DNA of 64,000 nucleotides from Chryseobacterium joostei (lineage in GTDB: Bacteria; Bacteroidota; Bacteroidia; Flavobacteriales; Weeksellaceae), in NCBI RefSeq assembly GCF_003815775.1, contig NZ_CP033926.1:620001-684000 (forward strand), given 5' to 3'. This document shows, piece after piece, positions 25,176 through 33,293 of this stretch (position 1 is the stretch's first letter; each line of letters begins with the position of its first letter). The notes under the pieces are model-generated. The model had not been told where the DNA came from and ran no database searches. It was given only the letters and a program-made list of their open reading frames with translations. A program made the position numbers and the translations under genes.

Positions 25176-25907
25176 CTAGATCTCTATCACTGCTTTTTCC
25201 AGATCATGATAAAGTAGAATTTTCCAATGGTTTTCTCTTGCTTTCTTTTCCCATTCAAGTCGTAATTCCATTGCTTTTCTGCCATCAAAATCACTTTTGT
25301 AGGCTAAATGATACTTCAGGTAAGAAGCCTGTGGAAGATCGTCTGCACCGTAAAAAACAGTTTCTCCATTTTCTTTGATCCAGAAAACCTGCATAAATGG
25401 AGTATGACCGCCCACTACTTCATAGAAAATTTCATCGGTAATTTTACCATTATCATCATTCATCCAGATAATATTGGGCAATTGGATCAGGTTTTCCAAT
25501 ACTTCAAAATCAAAAGAGGGATTCCCTTTATTTTCCATGGCAAAATCCAGTTCACGTTTTTGAATATATATTTCTGCATTAGGAAAAGTGGGTTCATAAC
25601 CATAATCCGTAAGTCTTACAGCTCCTTCAATATGGTCCTTGTGAAGATGGGAAAGGAGTAGCTTTGTAACCTGCTCCGGATATATGCTTTCTCTTTCAAG
25701 AAGCGTGGAGACCACAGAATTTCCATCCTCATTTTTCCATCCAATACCGGCATCCAAAAGAATATAATCATTTTCTGTGATGATAAGAAAAGGCTGTACA
25801 GACATTTTAATTCCGGTAACGGTATTAAAATTTTCATCTGTTAAAAGAGTAAAGTCCTTGGTTTTACTGGCTGAAAAATTACCTTCTTTAAGTGGAATGA
25901 TCTTCAT
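25176..25907 (-). CDS. MBL-fold metallohydrolase (lactonase/glyoxalase II-like)
   Basis: With the start at 25907 (MKIIPLKEG) it has 243 residues; the frame extends to 25955, but this start fits the first beta strand of the fold better. The zinc motif HxHxDH appears as SHLHKDHIEG, with later ligands in VVGGHTPFMQV and VFYGADDLP. This is the metallo-beta-lactamase fold of hydrolases such as N-acyl homoserine lactonases and related esterases. Substrate unknown. The convergent CAT-like gene ends close by and the NrtR-like gene lies upstream on the same strand. Confidence 0.8.
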   Translation of the reverse strand: MKIIPLKEGNFSASKTKDFTLLTDENFNTVTGIKMSVQPFLIITENDYILLDAGIGWKNEDGNSVVSTLLERESIYPEQVTKLLLSHLHKDHIEGAVRLTDYGYEPTFPNAEIYIQKRELDFAMENKGNPSFDFEVLENLIQLPNIIWMNDDNGKITDEIFYEVVGGHTPFMQVFWIKENGETVFYGADDLPQASYLKYHLAYKSDFDGRKAMELRLEWEKKARENHWKILLYHDLEKAVIEI

Positions 25908-25988
25908 GCTGCAAATTTCCTCAATATTTCTAACATTCAAAAGCTTTTTCATCAATGCAGGCCATTGGAAAAAACAATGAAAAGGTAT

Positions 25989-26747
25989 CTACCAGTTATT
26001 CAATCCATTCTCCAATGCTTTCACATAATTTTCTTCATCAAAGGAGTAAAGATCCGGCGACTTATGCGCGCCACCACGTCTCTGTTCATCAAGTTTTTTT
26101 AAAAATCCTAAATTTTTGATTTTCCTATAAAAATTTCCACGGTTGAGCTCCTTGCCCAATATCGCTTCGTATAATTTCTGAAGTTCAGAAAGTGTGAATT
26201 TTTCAGGTAACAAATTATATCCGATGGGTTTGTATGAGATTTTTTCTCTTAATGTAAGAAGTGCTTTTTCAATAATTTCGCGATGATCCATGGCCAGTTC
26301 AATGGTAGGAAGATCTCTTAAATAAACCCACTCACAGGCTTCACTTACATCATCCATAACGGGTTCAATATCCACGGAATTATACAAGGCATAATAACCT
26401 ATGGAGATAAAACGTTGCTTCTGAAATAAGGTTTCATCAAAATCCTCAAAATAAAATTCACTTCTGTTTTTTTTTCCAAAAACTGCAAATTCCTCCAGAA
26501 AAACATTGGTAACACCCGCCCTTGATTTTAAAACCCTCATCACACCTTCATCCAAATCTTCGTCTTTTCTTATAAAACCACCGGGAAGAAGCCATTGTTT
26601 TCGGTAATTCATCCTCACCAGCAAAACTTTCAGTTCATTTTGATCAAAACCGAAAATAACCGGATCGGCTGAAATATGAGGAAGAAAAATTTCTTTTGCT
26701 TCAGCAGACTTTTGTAAAATCTGTTCCTTGGAATCTATATAATCCAT
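25989..26747 (-). CDS. NrtR-family regulator (degenerate Nudix domain plus winged helix)
   Basis: A 252-residue protein. The N-terminal ~150 residues are a Nudix fold (LKVLLVRMNYRKQWLLPGGF), but the Nudix box REUxEExGU is broken: after GGFIRKDEDLDEGVM it reads RVLKSRAGV, losing the metal-binding Glu residues. The C-terminal ~100 residues look like a winged helix (FTLSELQKLYEAILGKELNR, then GNFYRKIKNLGFL). This is the layout of NrtR-type regulators, where a dead Nudix domain senses a sugar-nucleotide-like ligand. Members in Bacteroidetes control sugar or NAD metabolism genes. Start ATG lies just after a palindrome at 26753. Confidence 0.85.
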   Translation of the reverse strand: MDYIDSKEQILQKSAEAKEIFLPHISADPVIFGFDQNELKVLLVRMNYRKQWLLPGGFIRKDEDLDEGVMRVLKSRAGVTNVFLEEFAVFGKKNRSEFYFEDFDETLFQKQRFISIGYYALYNSVDIEPVMDDVSEACEWVYLRDLPTIELAMDHREIIEKALLTLREKISYKPIGYNLLPEKFTLSELQKLYEAILGKELNRGNFYRKIKNLGFLKKLDEQRRGGAHKSPDLYSFDEENYVKALENGLNNW

Positions 26748-26752
26748 AAAAA

Positions 26753-26774
26753 TACATGTGTTATTACAAATGTA
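26753..26774 (-). promoter_or_regulatory. Candidate NrtR operator overlapping its own promoter
   Basis: TACATGTG-TTATTA-CAAATGTA is a 22-base near-perfect palindrome (one mismatch per arm). It includes the minus-strand -7 box TACATTTG (26774 to 26767) just before the regulator's ATG. The size fits NrtR operators, so autoregulation is plausible. Confidence 0.5.
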
Positions 26775-26895
26775 AAGATAAAATTGGATAATGCTTAAAA
26801 AAACTCTCTATTAAAGCCGTTTTTAAGAAAAAAAGCATCTATCTCATCCAAAGGTTAAATCAATTATGATATTATATGTTTTTTATTAAAATGCC

Positions 26896-26903
26896 TACCT
26901 TTG
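26896..26903 (+). promoter_or_regulatory. -7 box for the MFS gene
   Basis: TACCTTTG fits TAnnTTTG, 69 bases before the ATG at 26973, in the divergent gap with the NrtR-like gene. Confidence 0.4.
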
Positions 26904-26972
26904 AATCCGTTAAAAATATATATCCAAAATGATTAATTATAGGATATATTTCTGTTCAATAAAAATTTTATC

Positions 26973-28157
26973 ATGCAGGTAAGCTCTACCAACGGTATTT
27001 CTCGGGCAGTAGTCTGGTTAATGGCCATCATTTCAGGACTTGTTGTAGCCAACAATTATTATAATCAGCCCTTACTGGCACTTATTTCAGAAGATTTTCA
27101 TGTTTCTGAAGCCGCAGTAAGTAAGATTTCAGTTCTTACCCAGATAGGATATGCTTTGGGATTACTATTGATTGTTCCGCTTGGAGATAAATTTTTCCGT
27201 AAAAAACTAATCCTGATTGACTTGCTTCTTGTTTTTGGGTCCTTGCTTTGGATGACCTTCGCCAATCAGCTTTGGATGCTGTATGCAGCGAGCTTGTTGA
27301 TTGGAGCTACTTCTGTAATTCCTCAACTGTTTGTCCCTATTGCGGCAGAACTATCGTCTGATAAAGAAAAATCAGCCAATATAGGATTGGTAATGTCCGG
27401 ACTTTTATTGGGAATTCTTCTGTCTCGTTTTGTAGGCGGAATTGTAGGAGAAGTCTGGGGATGGAGAGCGATGTTTGGCATTGCAGCAGGATTAATGATT
27501 TTGGTATGGTTTGCCGTTTATACTATGCTTCCTGAGCTTTTCCCGAATTTTAAAGGTACCTATAAAGAATTAATGCGCTCTGTGGCTCATCTTGCGAAAA
27601 CACAGCCTATTCTTCAGCTGGCTTCATTCCGTGGGGCAATGGCTTTTGGATCTATGTGTGCCTTATTTACCACTTTGGTCTTTCATATGGAAAAACCACC
27701 CTTTAATGCAGGTTCATCTGTTGTAGGCAGCTTTGGTCTTGCGGGGGCTGTAGGTGCTTTGGCGGCAGCAAAAGTTGGAAACCTGCAAAAGTATTTGGGC
27801 ATCAACCGTATCATATTGTACTCTTTACTGATTTTGATAGGAAGCTGGGGCTTCACTTATTTTGCAGGAGAAACGTATTGGGGATTAATAATAGGCGTTA
27901 TCCTTGTTGACCTTGGAGTACAGTCAAGCCATATCATGAACCAGACCAATTATTTTATGATCAAATCTAATGCTGTCAATAGGTTAAACACGGTTTATAT
28001 GGTTTCTTATTTCATTGGTGGTTCATTGGGAACCTGGCTTGCTTCTTTGGCTTGGCAGAAAGCACAATGGACAGGAGTATGCCTTGTGGGAACTGCTTTT
28101 GGAGTATTAGCATTAATCGCCCATGTTCTGTTTTGTAATAAAGTAAATAAGGCATGA
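26973..28157 (+). CDS. MFS transporter
   Basis: A 394-residue major facilitator protein with about 12 hydrophobic segments. The loop 2-3 motif is visible as GDKFFRKKLILID (G-x3-D/R-type pattern), preceded by SKISVLTQIGYALGLLLIVP. It is close in feel to the MFS branch that includes putative purine/arabinose-type efflux proteins, but the substrate is not readable. It is divergent from the NrtR-like regulator across a gap of 225 bases, so it could be a target of that regulator; it could equally stand alone. Confidence 0.85.
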   Translation: MQVSSTNGISRAVVWLMAIISGLVVANNYYNQPLLALISEDFHVSEAAVSKISVLTQIGYALGLLLIVPLGDKFFRKKLILIDLLLVFGSLLWMTFANQLWMLYAASLLIGATSVIPQLFVPIAAELSSDKEKSANIGLVMSGLLLGILLSRFVGGIVGEVWGWRAMFGIAAGLMILVWFAVYTMLPELFPNFKGTYKELMRSVAHLAKTQPILQLASFRGAMAFGSMCALFTTLVFHMEKPPFNAGSSVVGSFGLAGAVGALAAAKVGNLQKYLGINRIILYSLLILIGSWGFTYFAGETYWGLIIGVILVDLGVQSSHIMNQTNYFMIKSNAVNRLNTVYMVSYFIGGSLGTWLASLAWQKAQWTGVCLVGTAFGVLALIAHVLFCNKVNKA

Positions 28158-28203
28158 TTGTAAAGATCATGATCCTTTGATAAGAAATTAAAAAAAAATA
28201 AAA

Positions 28204-28581
28204 TTATTCTTCAGAAATTTCCTGTTCCTGAATAAGTTTTCTGTGTTTTCCTCCCCAATCACTCAATACACTCCAGATTGGGATCAGCTCTCTTGCAATA
28301 TTTGTAAGTTCATAATCTACGCGTGGTGGAACCTCTGCATGTACTGTTCTTTTAACCAGTCCTTCTTTCTCCAGTTCCCTCAATTGAAGGGTCAGCATCC
28401 TTTCCGTTATCCCTAAAATAGCCTTTTTAAGTTCACTAAAACGCAGTTTTCCATCCTTAAGCTTATCCAAAATCAAGAGTTTCCATCGTCCCCCAATTTT
28501 GCATACAGCATAGGTAAGATCGCATTCATGGATGTATTGTCTGTTAATATTATTCGTTGAGTTTTCTTTTATTTTCCCCAT
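28204..28581 (-). CDS. HxlR-family transcriptional regulator
   Basis: A 125-residue winged-helix protein. The family start C-D-L-T-Y-A-V-C-K-I-G-G-R-W-K is present (Cys20 in HECDLTYAVCKIGGRWKLL), followed by LRFSELKKAILGITERMLT and VEYxLT-type VDYELTNIARELIP. HxlR proteins often sense oxidants, aldehydes or drugs through a Cys near the N-terminus. It is divergent from the alpha/beta hydrolase and MFS operon, its natural target. ATG at 28581. Confidence 0.88.
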   Translation of the reverse strand: MGKIKENSTNNINRQYIHECDLTYAVCKIGGRWKLLILDKLKDGKLRFSELKKAILGITERMLTLQLRELEKEGLVKRTVHAEVPPRVDYELTNIARELIPIWSVLSDWGGKHRKLIQEQEISEE

Positions 28582-28586
28582 TACTT

Positions 28587-28653
28587 ACAAATTTGTTAGT
28601 ACCATACAATTCGATGTATACAATGCAAATGTAAGGTTTGAAATTTAATTTTG
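28587..28653 (+). promoter_or_regulatory. Regulatory gap with HxlR site candidate and -7 box
   Basis: ACAAATTTGT (28587-28596) is a perfect 10-base palindrome just upstream of the HxlR start, a candidate operator. TAATTTTG (28646-28653) is a plus-strand -7 box for the hydrolase at 28744. Confidence 0.45.
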
Positions 28654-28743
28654 TACCACGAAGCAGAAAATATGCAGCAGTAAAAGAACAATAGCGCTAA
28701 TGTTCACTGCAAAAAACAATATTAACTTAAATAAAAAAAGAAA

Positions 28744-29679
28744 ATGCAGTTAACACCCAAAATCAACCAAATTTTAACTCACTTAGAAAAAATACAGTCA
28801 TTTAACGCTCAGGATTCAATGGATGACACCCGTAAATATCTTGAAACCATGTCTTTTCAATTAAGTGGAAAGAGAGAAGCGGTTGCCATGATTGAGGAGC
28901 TGAATATTCCACACGAAAGCCACCAGATTCCCATCCGAATTTATCGTCCAAAGGGAAAAGTCCGTCAGGAAGAACCTGCCATCATTTACATTCATGGAGG
29001 ATGGTTTATAGCCGGAGGTTTTGAAACACATGATGCTGTTGTCCGTAAATTGGCCAACAAAACAAAAGCGACGGTTATTTTTGTTGATTATCGTCTTGCC
29101 CCCGAACATCCTTTTCCTGCAGGTTTAAATGACTGCATTGATACCGTAAAATGGATTATCGAAAACTCAGCATCATTAGGAATTGACAAAAATAGAATAG
29201 GAATTATTGGTGATAGTGCTGGCGGAGCGCTGGCAACCGCTGTTTCCACACAAATAGGAGAGCAGCTGAAATTTCAGGTATTGATTTATCCTGCTGCAGA
29301 CAATCAATTCAATACACAATCTTGGAAAACGTATGAAAATGGTCCCGTTCTTAATAAACAAGGCGGTATCGAAGCCTGGAAACATTATCTTCCCGAACAG
29401 GAATTCAATAATCCCCTGGCTATTCCGATTTTAATCAAAGATTTTAAAAATACACCCCGAACACTGGTACTCCTTGCAGAGCATGATCCATTAGTAGATG
29501 ATGGAAAAACACTTGCCGAAAACATGAAAAATGCAAATATTTCTGTTACAACAAGCTTTTACAAGGATATGGTTCACGGGTTTATGCATATGGGAGAAAT
29601 ATTGGATGAAGTACAGACTGCGATAGATGAAATGGCTGAGTTTGCCTCTCAAAATTTTGAAACGGTCAGAGCAAATTAA
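28744..29679 (+). CDS. Alpha/beta hydrolase, HSL-like esterase
   Basis: A 311-residue protein of the hormone-sensitive-lipase esterase type. The oxyanion motif HGGWF starts at residue 84; the nucleophile is S158 in GDSAGG; the charge relay is expected in EHDPLVDDG and the histidine in MVHGFMHMG. It hydrolyses short-chain esters. No signal peptide, so cytosolic. It is followed after 2 bases by an MFS gene and faces an HxlR regulator, a layout typical of an inducible detoxification unit in which the esterase and pump act on the same compound. Confidence 0.88.
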   Translation: MQLTPKINQILTHLEKIQSFNAQDSMDDTRKYLETMSFQLSGKREAVAMIEELNIPHESHQIPIRIYRPKGKVRQEEPAIIYIHGGWFIAGGFETHDAVVRKLANKTKATVIFVDYRLAPEHPFPAGLNDCIDTVKWIIENSASLGIDKNRIGIIGDSAGGALATAVSTQIGEQLKFQVLIYPAADNQFNTQSWKTYENGPVLNKQGGIEAWKHYLPEQEFNNPLAIPILIKDFKNTPRTLVLLAEHDPLVDDGKTLAENMKNANISVTTSFYKDMVHGFMHMGEILDEVQTAIDEMAEFASQNFETVRAN

Positions 29680-29681
29680 TC

Positions 29682-30851
29682 ATGAAAAAATATGCATACA
29701 TTGGATGCCTGGGGTTCGTTGCTGTTATTACAACAGAATTTGGGATTATCGGGATCCTTCCGCAGGTTGCGGAGCATTATAAAATTAGTATCGACAAGGC
29801 AGGCTATCTTCTCAGTGCGTTTGCCTTGGTCATTGCTCTTACAGGTCCTTTTATGACTTTACTTACGTCTGGAATCAACCGTAAAAATATAATGCTTGCT
29901 GCTATTTTTATGTTCCTGATTACCGGAATTGTATCTTCCTTTTCACCTCCTTTCTGGCTATTGATGTTGGTGAGAATACTTCCAGCATTCCTACAGCCCG
30001 TGTATATTGCCACTGCATTATCCGTTGCAATATCCAATGCAAACGAAAGCAAGAAAAATGGCTTGATGAGCATTGTCTTTAACGGGGTGGCCATTGCAAT
30101 GGTAACAACGGTTCCTTTTGCGACCTGGATTTCAGGCCTTTGGTCATGGGAATATTCATTTATGATTCAGACCATAGTAAGTTTAATTGCTTTAATTGCC
30201 ATTTATTTTTTCCTGCCATCAATACCGGTTAAGGAAAAGAAATCCTATGGAAGCCAGGTCCTGATATTAACACAATCGCCATTTATTCTGAGTACTTTAG
30301 CTAACTTTTTTATGGTAACTGCTTGGTTTTGTACTTATAGTTATTTTGCAGAATATCTGGGAAAAGGGAAAGGAATGAATACCTCCATGGTAAGCTATAT
30401 GCTTCTTTTATTTGGAGTAATAGGGATTATGTCCAATTGGATTGCAGGTAAAATGCTTAATAAAAATGTGGCCGGAACTATGGCATTCTTTCTGTCCGGA
30501 ACAATCCTCATTCCTGTATTATTGTACGTTTCGGATGGAAGTTCATGGGCAACAATTCTTGTCATAGCAATCTGGGGATTTCTATATTCGCCAAGTTTTT
30601 TGAATGCATCATCATATATGATCTCGTCAGCACCTAATGCATTGGAGTTTGCCAACAGTCTGGCCACTTCATTCGGAAACCTTGGGGTAACCTTGGGTAC
30701 AACAGTGGGAGGCTGGATTATCATTACAAAAGGAGTTGAATATACCCCTTGGATAGGCTCTGTTTTCGGACTTTTAGCATTTTTAATGATGATTATGAGA
30801 AAGGTGCTTGAAAAAAAACGAAGTAGGGAACTTTCAGGATGTCAAATCTAA
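29682..30851 (+). CDS. MFS transporter (DHA1-like)
   Basis: A 389-residue protein with about 12 hydrophobic segments; the start (MKKYAYIGCLGFVAVITTEF) and the following GIIGILPQVAEHYKIS motif are typical of the DHA1-type drug/arabinose efflux family (TEFxxxGxLPxxA pattern). It starts 2 bases after the esterase stop and belongs to the same HxlR-facing operon. Probable role: export of the esterase substrate or product, or of the toxic compound that induces the operon. Substrate not known. Confidence 0.86.
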   Translation: MKKYAYIGCLGFVAVITTEFGIIGILPQVAEHYKISIDKAGYLLSAFALVIALTGPFMTLLTSGINRKNIMLAAIFMFLITGIVSSFSPPFWLLMLVRILPAFLQPVYIATALSVAISNANESKKNGLMSIVFNGVAIAMVTTVPFATWISGLWSWEYSFMIQTIVSLIALIAIYFFLPSIPVKEKKSYGSQVLILTQSPFILSTLANFFMVTAWFCTYSYFAEYLGKGKGMNTSMVSYMLLLFGVIGIMSNWIAGKMLNKNVAGTMAFFLSGTILIPVLLYVSDGSSWATILVIAIWGFLYSPSFLNASSYMISSAPNALEFANSLATSFGNLGVTLGTTVGGWIIITKGVEYTPWIGSVFGLLAFLMMIMRKVLEKKRSRELSGCQI

Positions 30852-30862
30852 TTGTAATATAT

Positions 30863-30893
30863 TTTGTTACATTAAATAAAAATCGTAACTTTG
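30863..30893 (+). promoter_or_regulatory. Complete Bacteroidetes promoter
   Basis: TTTG (30863-30866), 19-base spacer, TAACTTTG (30886-30893). This is the only place in the window where I found both boxes with standard spacing; the ATG of the DsbA-like gene follows at 30921. Confidence 0.7.
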
Positions 30894-30920
30894 ATTTATT
30901 AATTACAAAAAATAGAATCA

Positions 30921-31622
30921 ATGAAAATAGAAATCTGGTCGGATGTAATGTGCCCGTTTTGCTATATTGGAAAGAATAATTTTGAACAGGCACTAGAAAA
31001 GCTACCCTTTAAAGATGAAGTAGAAGTAGAGTGGAAGAGTTTTCAGCTTGACCCGACTTTAGATCCCAATAAGACTCAAAATACCATTCAGTATTTCAGA
31101 GAGAAAAAAGGCGTTCCTGAGTCTCAGGCTACCCAAATGTTAACTCAGGTAACCCAAATGGGAAAAGGTTCCGGAATAGATTTTGATTTCGAAAAGGCAT
31201 TAATTACCAATACATTTAGTGCCCACAAACTCCTTCATTTAGCCAAAAAATATAATAAATCTAATGAAATGGAGGAAGCTTTGTTTATTGCTCACTTTAT
31301 TGATGGCCAAAATGTAGGTGATGCTGAAGTTTTGATTTCACTTGCTGAAAAACTTGGAATCGATAAGGACGAAGCAAGACAGGCTGTAACTTCGGACCAA
31401 CTGGATTATGAAGTGAATCAGGATATTCTGGAAGCAAGAAATAATGGCGTTTCAGGTGTTCCTTTCTTTGTGTTGAATGGAAAATATGCAGTTTCAGGCG
31501 CACAACCTGTAGAGGTTTTTGAAAACGCCCTTCAGCAGACTTATAAGGAAACGGTAAGTCCTTTTAAAGATCTTTCCGGAAGTAACGGAGCATCATGTGA
31601 TGCAGACGGATGTAGCATTTAA
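30921..31622 (+). CDS. DsbA-family oxidoreductase (FrnE-like)
   Basis: A 233-residue protein with a thioredoxin fold and alpha-helical insert. The active site is CPFC at residues 11-14 (SDVMCPFCYIGK). The cis-proline region reads NNGVSGVPFFVLNGKYAVSG. No signal peptide, so cytosolic, as in FrnE proteins linked to oxidative stress. The C-terminal tail carries two extra Cys (SCDADGCSI), close to the CxxxxC-type tail of FrnE that can exchange disulfides with the active site. It is preceded by a full TTTG-N19-TAnnTTTG promoter and stands alone. Confidence 0.88.
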   Translation: MKIEIWSDVMCPFCYIGKNNFEQALEKLPFKDEVEVEWKSFQLDPTLDPNKTQNTIQYFREKKGVPESQATQMLTQVTQMGKGSGIDFDFEKALITNTFSAHKLLHLAKKYNKSNEMEEALFIAHFIDGQNVGDAEVLISLAEKLGIDKDEARQAVTSDQLDYEVNQDILEARNNGVSGVPFFVLNGKYAVSGAQPVEVFENALQQTYKETVSPFKDLSGSNGASCDADGCSI

Positions 31623-31625
31623 AAT

Positions 31626-31666
31626 TAAAACCCCAAGACAACTTACAATTGTTTTTGGGTTTTTAA
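31626..31666 (+). terminator. Imperfect terminator after the DsbA-like gene
   Basis: AAAACCCC-AAGACAA on the left pairs with TTGTTTTTGGGTTTT on the right with a few mismatches, followed by T-rich sequence. Confidence 0.65.
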
Positions 31667-31745
31667 TTTGATTTTTTAAGTTAATTTAGCTTGGAAAATT
31701 TATTAACCATCTATATTAAATAGATTTTTCAATGCAAAACTCTCG

Positions 31746-31753
31746 TATCTTTG
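31746..31753 (+). promoter_or_regulatory. -7 box for the nucleosidase gene
   Basis: TATCTTTG, fitting TAnnTTTG, 28 bases before the ATG at 31782. Confidence 0.5.
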
Positions 31754-31781
31754 TCATACAGTATAAAATCTATATTCTTCA

Positions 31782-32363
31782 ATGATAAAAATTAATAATG
31801 AACTTCATTATCCGGTGGCAGACACGCTTTTTGTTTTCGCACTGGATTCGGAGGCAGGAAAGGTATTTGACGGAAAAAATAAATTAGTAACAGGGATAGG
31901 AAAAGTAAATGCAGCCATAGAGCTGACGAAGGAAATTCAGATTAAAAAACCGAAGTTAATTGTTAATCTGGGTTCAGCAGGAAGCAAAGGTTTTCATAAA
32001 GGAGAAGTGGTATGCTGCACAAAATTCATCCAAAGAGATATGGATGTAAGAGGACTTGGTTTTAAAATGTATGAAACCCCGCTATCAGGAGTTCCGCCCA
32101 TATTGGAATACGGTCTTAAAATGGAAGCCCTTAAGGAAGGAATCTGTGGAAGCGGGGACAGCTTTGAAATGAATCATTCTGAAACGGATTATAATATTGT
32201 AGATATGGAAGCTTATCCATTGGCGCTTATTGCCCAAAAGGAAAACATTCCGTTTTTGTGCTTAAAATATATTTCGGACGATGCCGGAAGTGATGCAGCC
32301 GATGACTGGAGCGTACAGGTACATCTTGCTTCTGAAGCTTTTAATAAAATTTTGTTCTCATAA
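31782..32363 (+). CDS. MTA/SAH-nucleosidase-like phosphorylase-superfamily protein
   Basis: A 193-residue protein of the purine nucleoside phosphorylase/uridine phosphorylase superfamily. Seen: VTGIGKVNAAIEL (the G-x-G-x-x-N/V region), VNLGSAGS, and VDMEAYPLALIA, where E143 would bind the ribose; a catalytic Asp may be D166 in ISDDAGSD. It is shorter than the E. coli MTA/SAH nucleosidase (232), so it is a compact relative. It may hydrolyse methylthioadenosine or a related nucleoside. It stands alone between a promoter and a strong terminator. Confidence 0.8.
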   Translation: MIKINNELHYPVADTLFVFALDSEAGKVFDGKNKLVTGIGKVNAAIELTKEIQIKKPKLIVNLGSAGSKGFHKGEVVCCTKFIQRDMDVRGLGFKMYETPLSGVPPILEYGLKMEALKEGICGSGDSFEMNHSETDYNIVDMEAYPLALIAQKENIPFLCLKYISDDAGSDAADDWSVQVHLASEAFNKILFS

Positions 32364-32367
32364 ATAT

Positions 32368-32400
32368 AATCCTGAAATAAGTTTCAGGATTTTGTTTTTT
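32368..32400 (+). terminator. Strong Rho-independent terminator
   Basis: AATCCTGAAA (32368-32377), loop TAAG, TTTCAGGATT (32382-32391), then a T-rich run. Confidence 0.9.
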
Positions 32401-32429
32401 GGTTGTATTTTTACTCATCCATCAATATT

Positions 32430-33224
32430 ATGAAAGTTACTTTTTATCAACCTATACATCCTACTCTTAAAAAATATATAAAAGGATATTATTTTGTAGA
32501 TAAAGATGATAATCATCAACCTATCAGATACCTTACATTTCCAGATAATTATTTTATTGTTTCGGCTTGTCAGGATGTCTCTATTATTCAGGATAAAGGA
32601 TGGGTAGAGATTAACAGGTCCCCATCAAAGAATATAGCAATTGATTTTGTATTTAGATGTGCTGTTCCTACTGAAATTTTTTACCAGCAATCTGTTAATG
32701 AAGTTACCGTTTACTTTAAGCCATTAGGTATTTACCATTTTTTTAATGCTGATAAGAATGAAGATTTACAACAAGAAATTCATCTTTCAGATTTTAAAGA
32801 AATTATGGACAATATTTTAAAGGAACCAAACAGAAAGACACAAATTGAAATGCTGGAAAATTATTGGCTTTCAAAACTCAGGGAAAAAACATTAACCCTA
32901 GCTTATACTGTATTGGATGATTTTGAAACTGAACTGAGCATTGAGAAAATAGCTTCCAAAAATAAAATAACAAGACAATATGTAAATAAGATTTCCCAAC
33001 GATATTTGGCCAAACCGGCCTCCGAATTCAGGAAAATTCAGCGATTTCGCCATGTGCTGATATCAAATAAAAAATCTAGAAATCTTACAGAACTTTCCTA
33101 TGAAAATCTTTTTTATGACCAGTCTCATCTTATTAAAGACTTTAAGGAGCTGACAAAAATAAGTCCGGGAAAATTTTTCGAAAATGTAGATACTGAGCAA
33201 AACAATATTTGGTTATTTATCTAA
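32430..33224 (+). CDS. AraC-family regulator
   Basis: Started at the ATG at 32430 it has 264 residues; the upstream TTG lies in terminator-flanking sequence and is rejected. N-terminal sensor domain, then two helix-turn-helix motifs in the C-terminal third (IEKIASKNKITRQYVNKISQ, then ENLFYDQSHLIKDFKELTKI and SPGKFFENV). No obvious partner gene: the S41 peptidase begins about 70 bases downstream with its own -7 box. Target unknown. Its sensor domain resembles that of the AraC protein at 6807 (Y-F-K-P-L-G-I-Y type segment). Confidence 0.82.
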   Translation: MKVTFYQPIHPTLKKYIKGYYFVDKDDNHQPIRYLTFPDNYFIVSACQDVSIIQDKGWVEINRSPSKNIAIDFVFRCAVPTEIFYQQSVNEVTVYFKPLGIYHFFNADKNEDLQQEIHLSDFKEIMDNILKEPNRKTQIEMLENYWLSKLREKTLTLAYTVLDDFETELSIEKIASKNKITRQYVNKISQRYLAKPASEFRKIQRFRHVLISNKKSRNLTELSYENLFYDQSHLIKDFKELTKISPGKFFENVDTEQNNIWLFI

Positions 33225-33261
33225 GTTTCCATTTTTACAATTAATAAGAATTTCCTTGAAA

Positions 33262-33269
33262 TACATTTG
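33262..33269 (+). promoter_or_regulatory. -7 box for the S41 peptidase gene
   Basis: TACATTTG, fitting TAnnTTTG, 24 bases before the ATG at 33294. Confidence 0.45.
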
Positions 33270-33293
33270 CTGAAATATTAAATCTTTATTTCA

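Noticed and set aside
30395..30724. 109-codon minus-strand frame inside the MFS gene
   Set aside because: Shadow of a transporter gene, no signal for translation.
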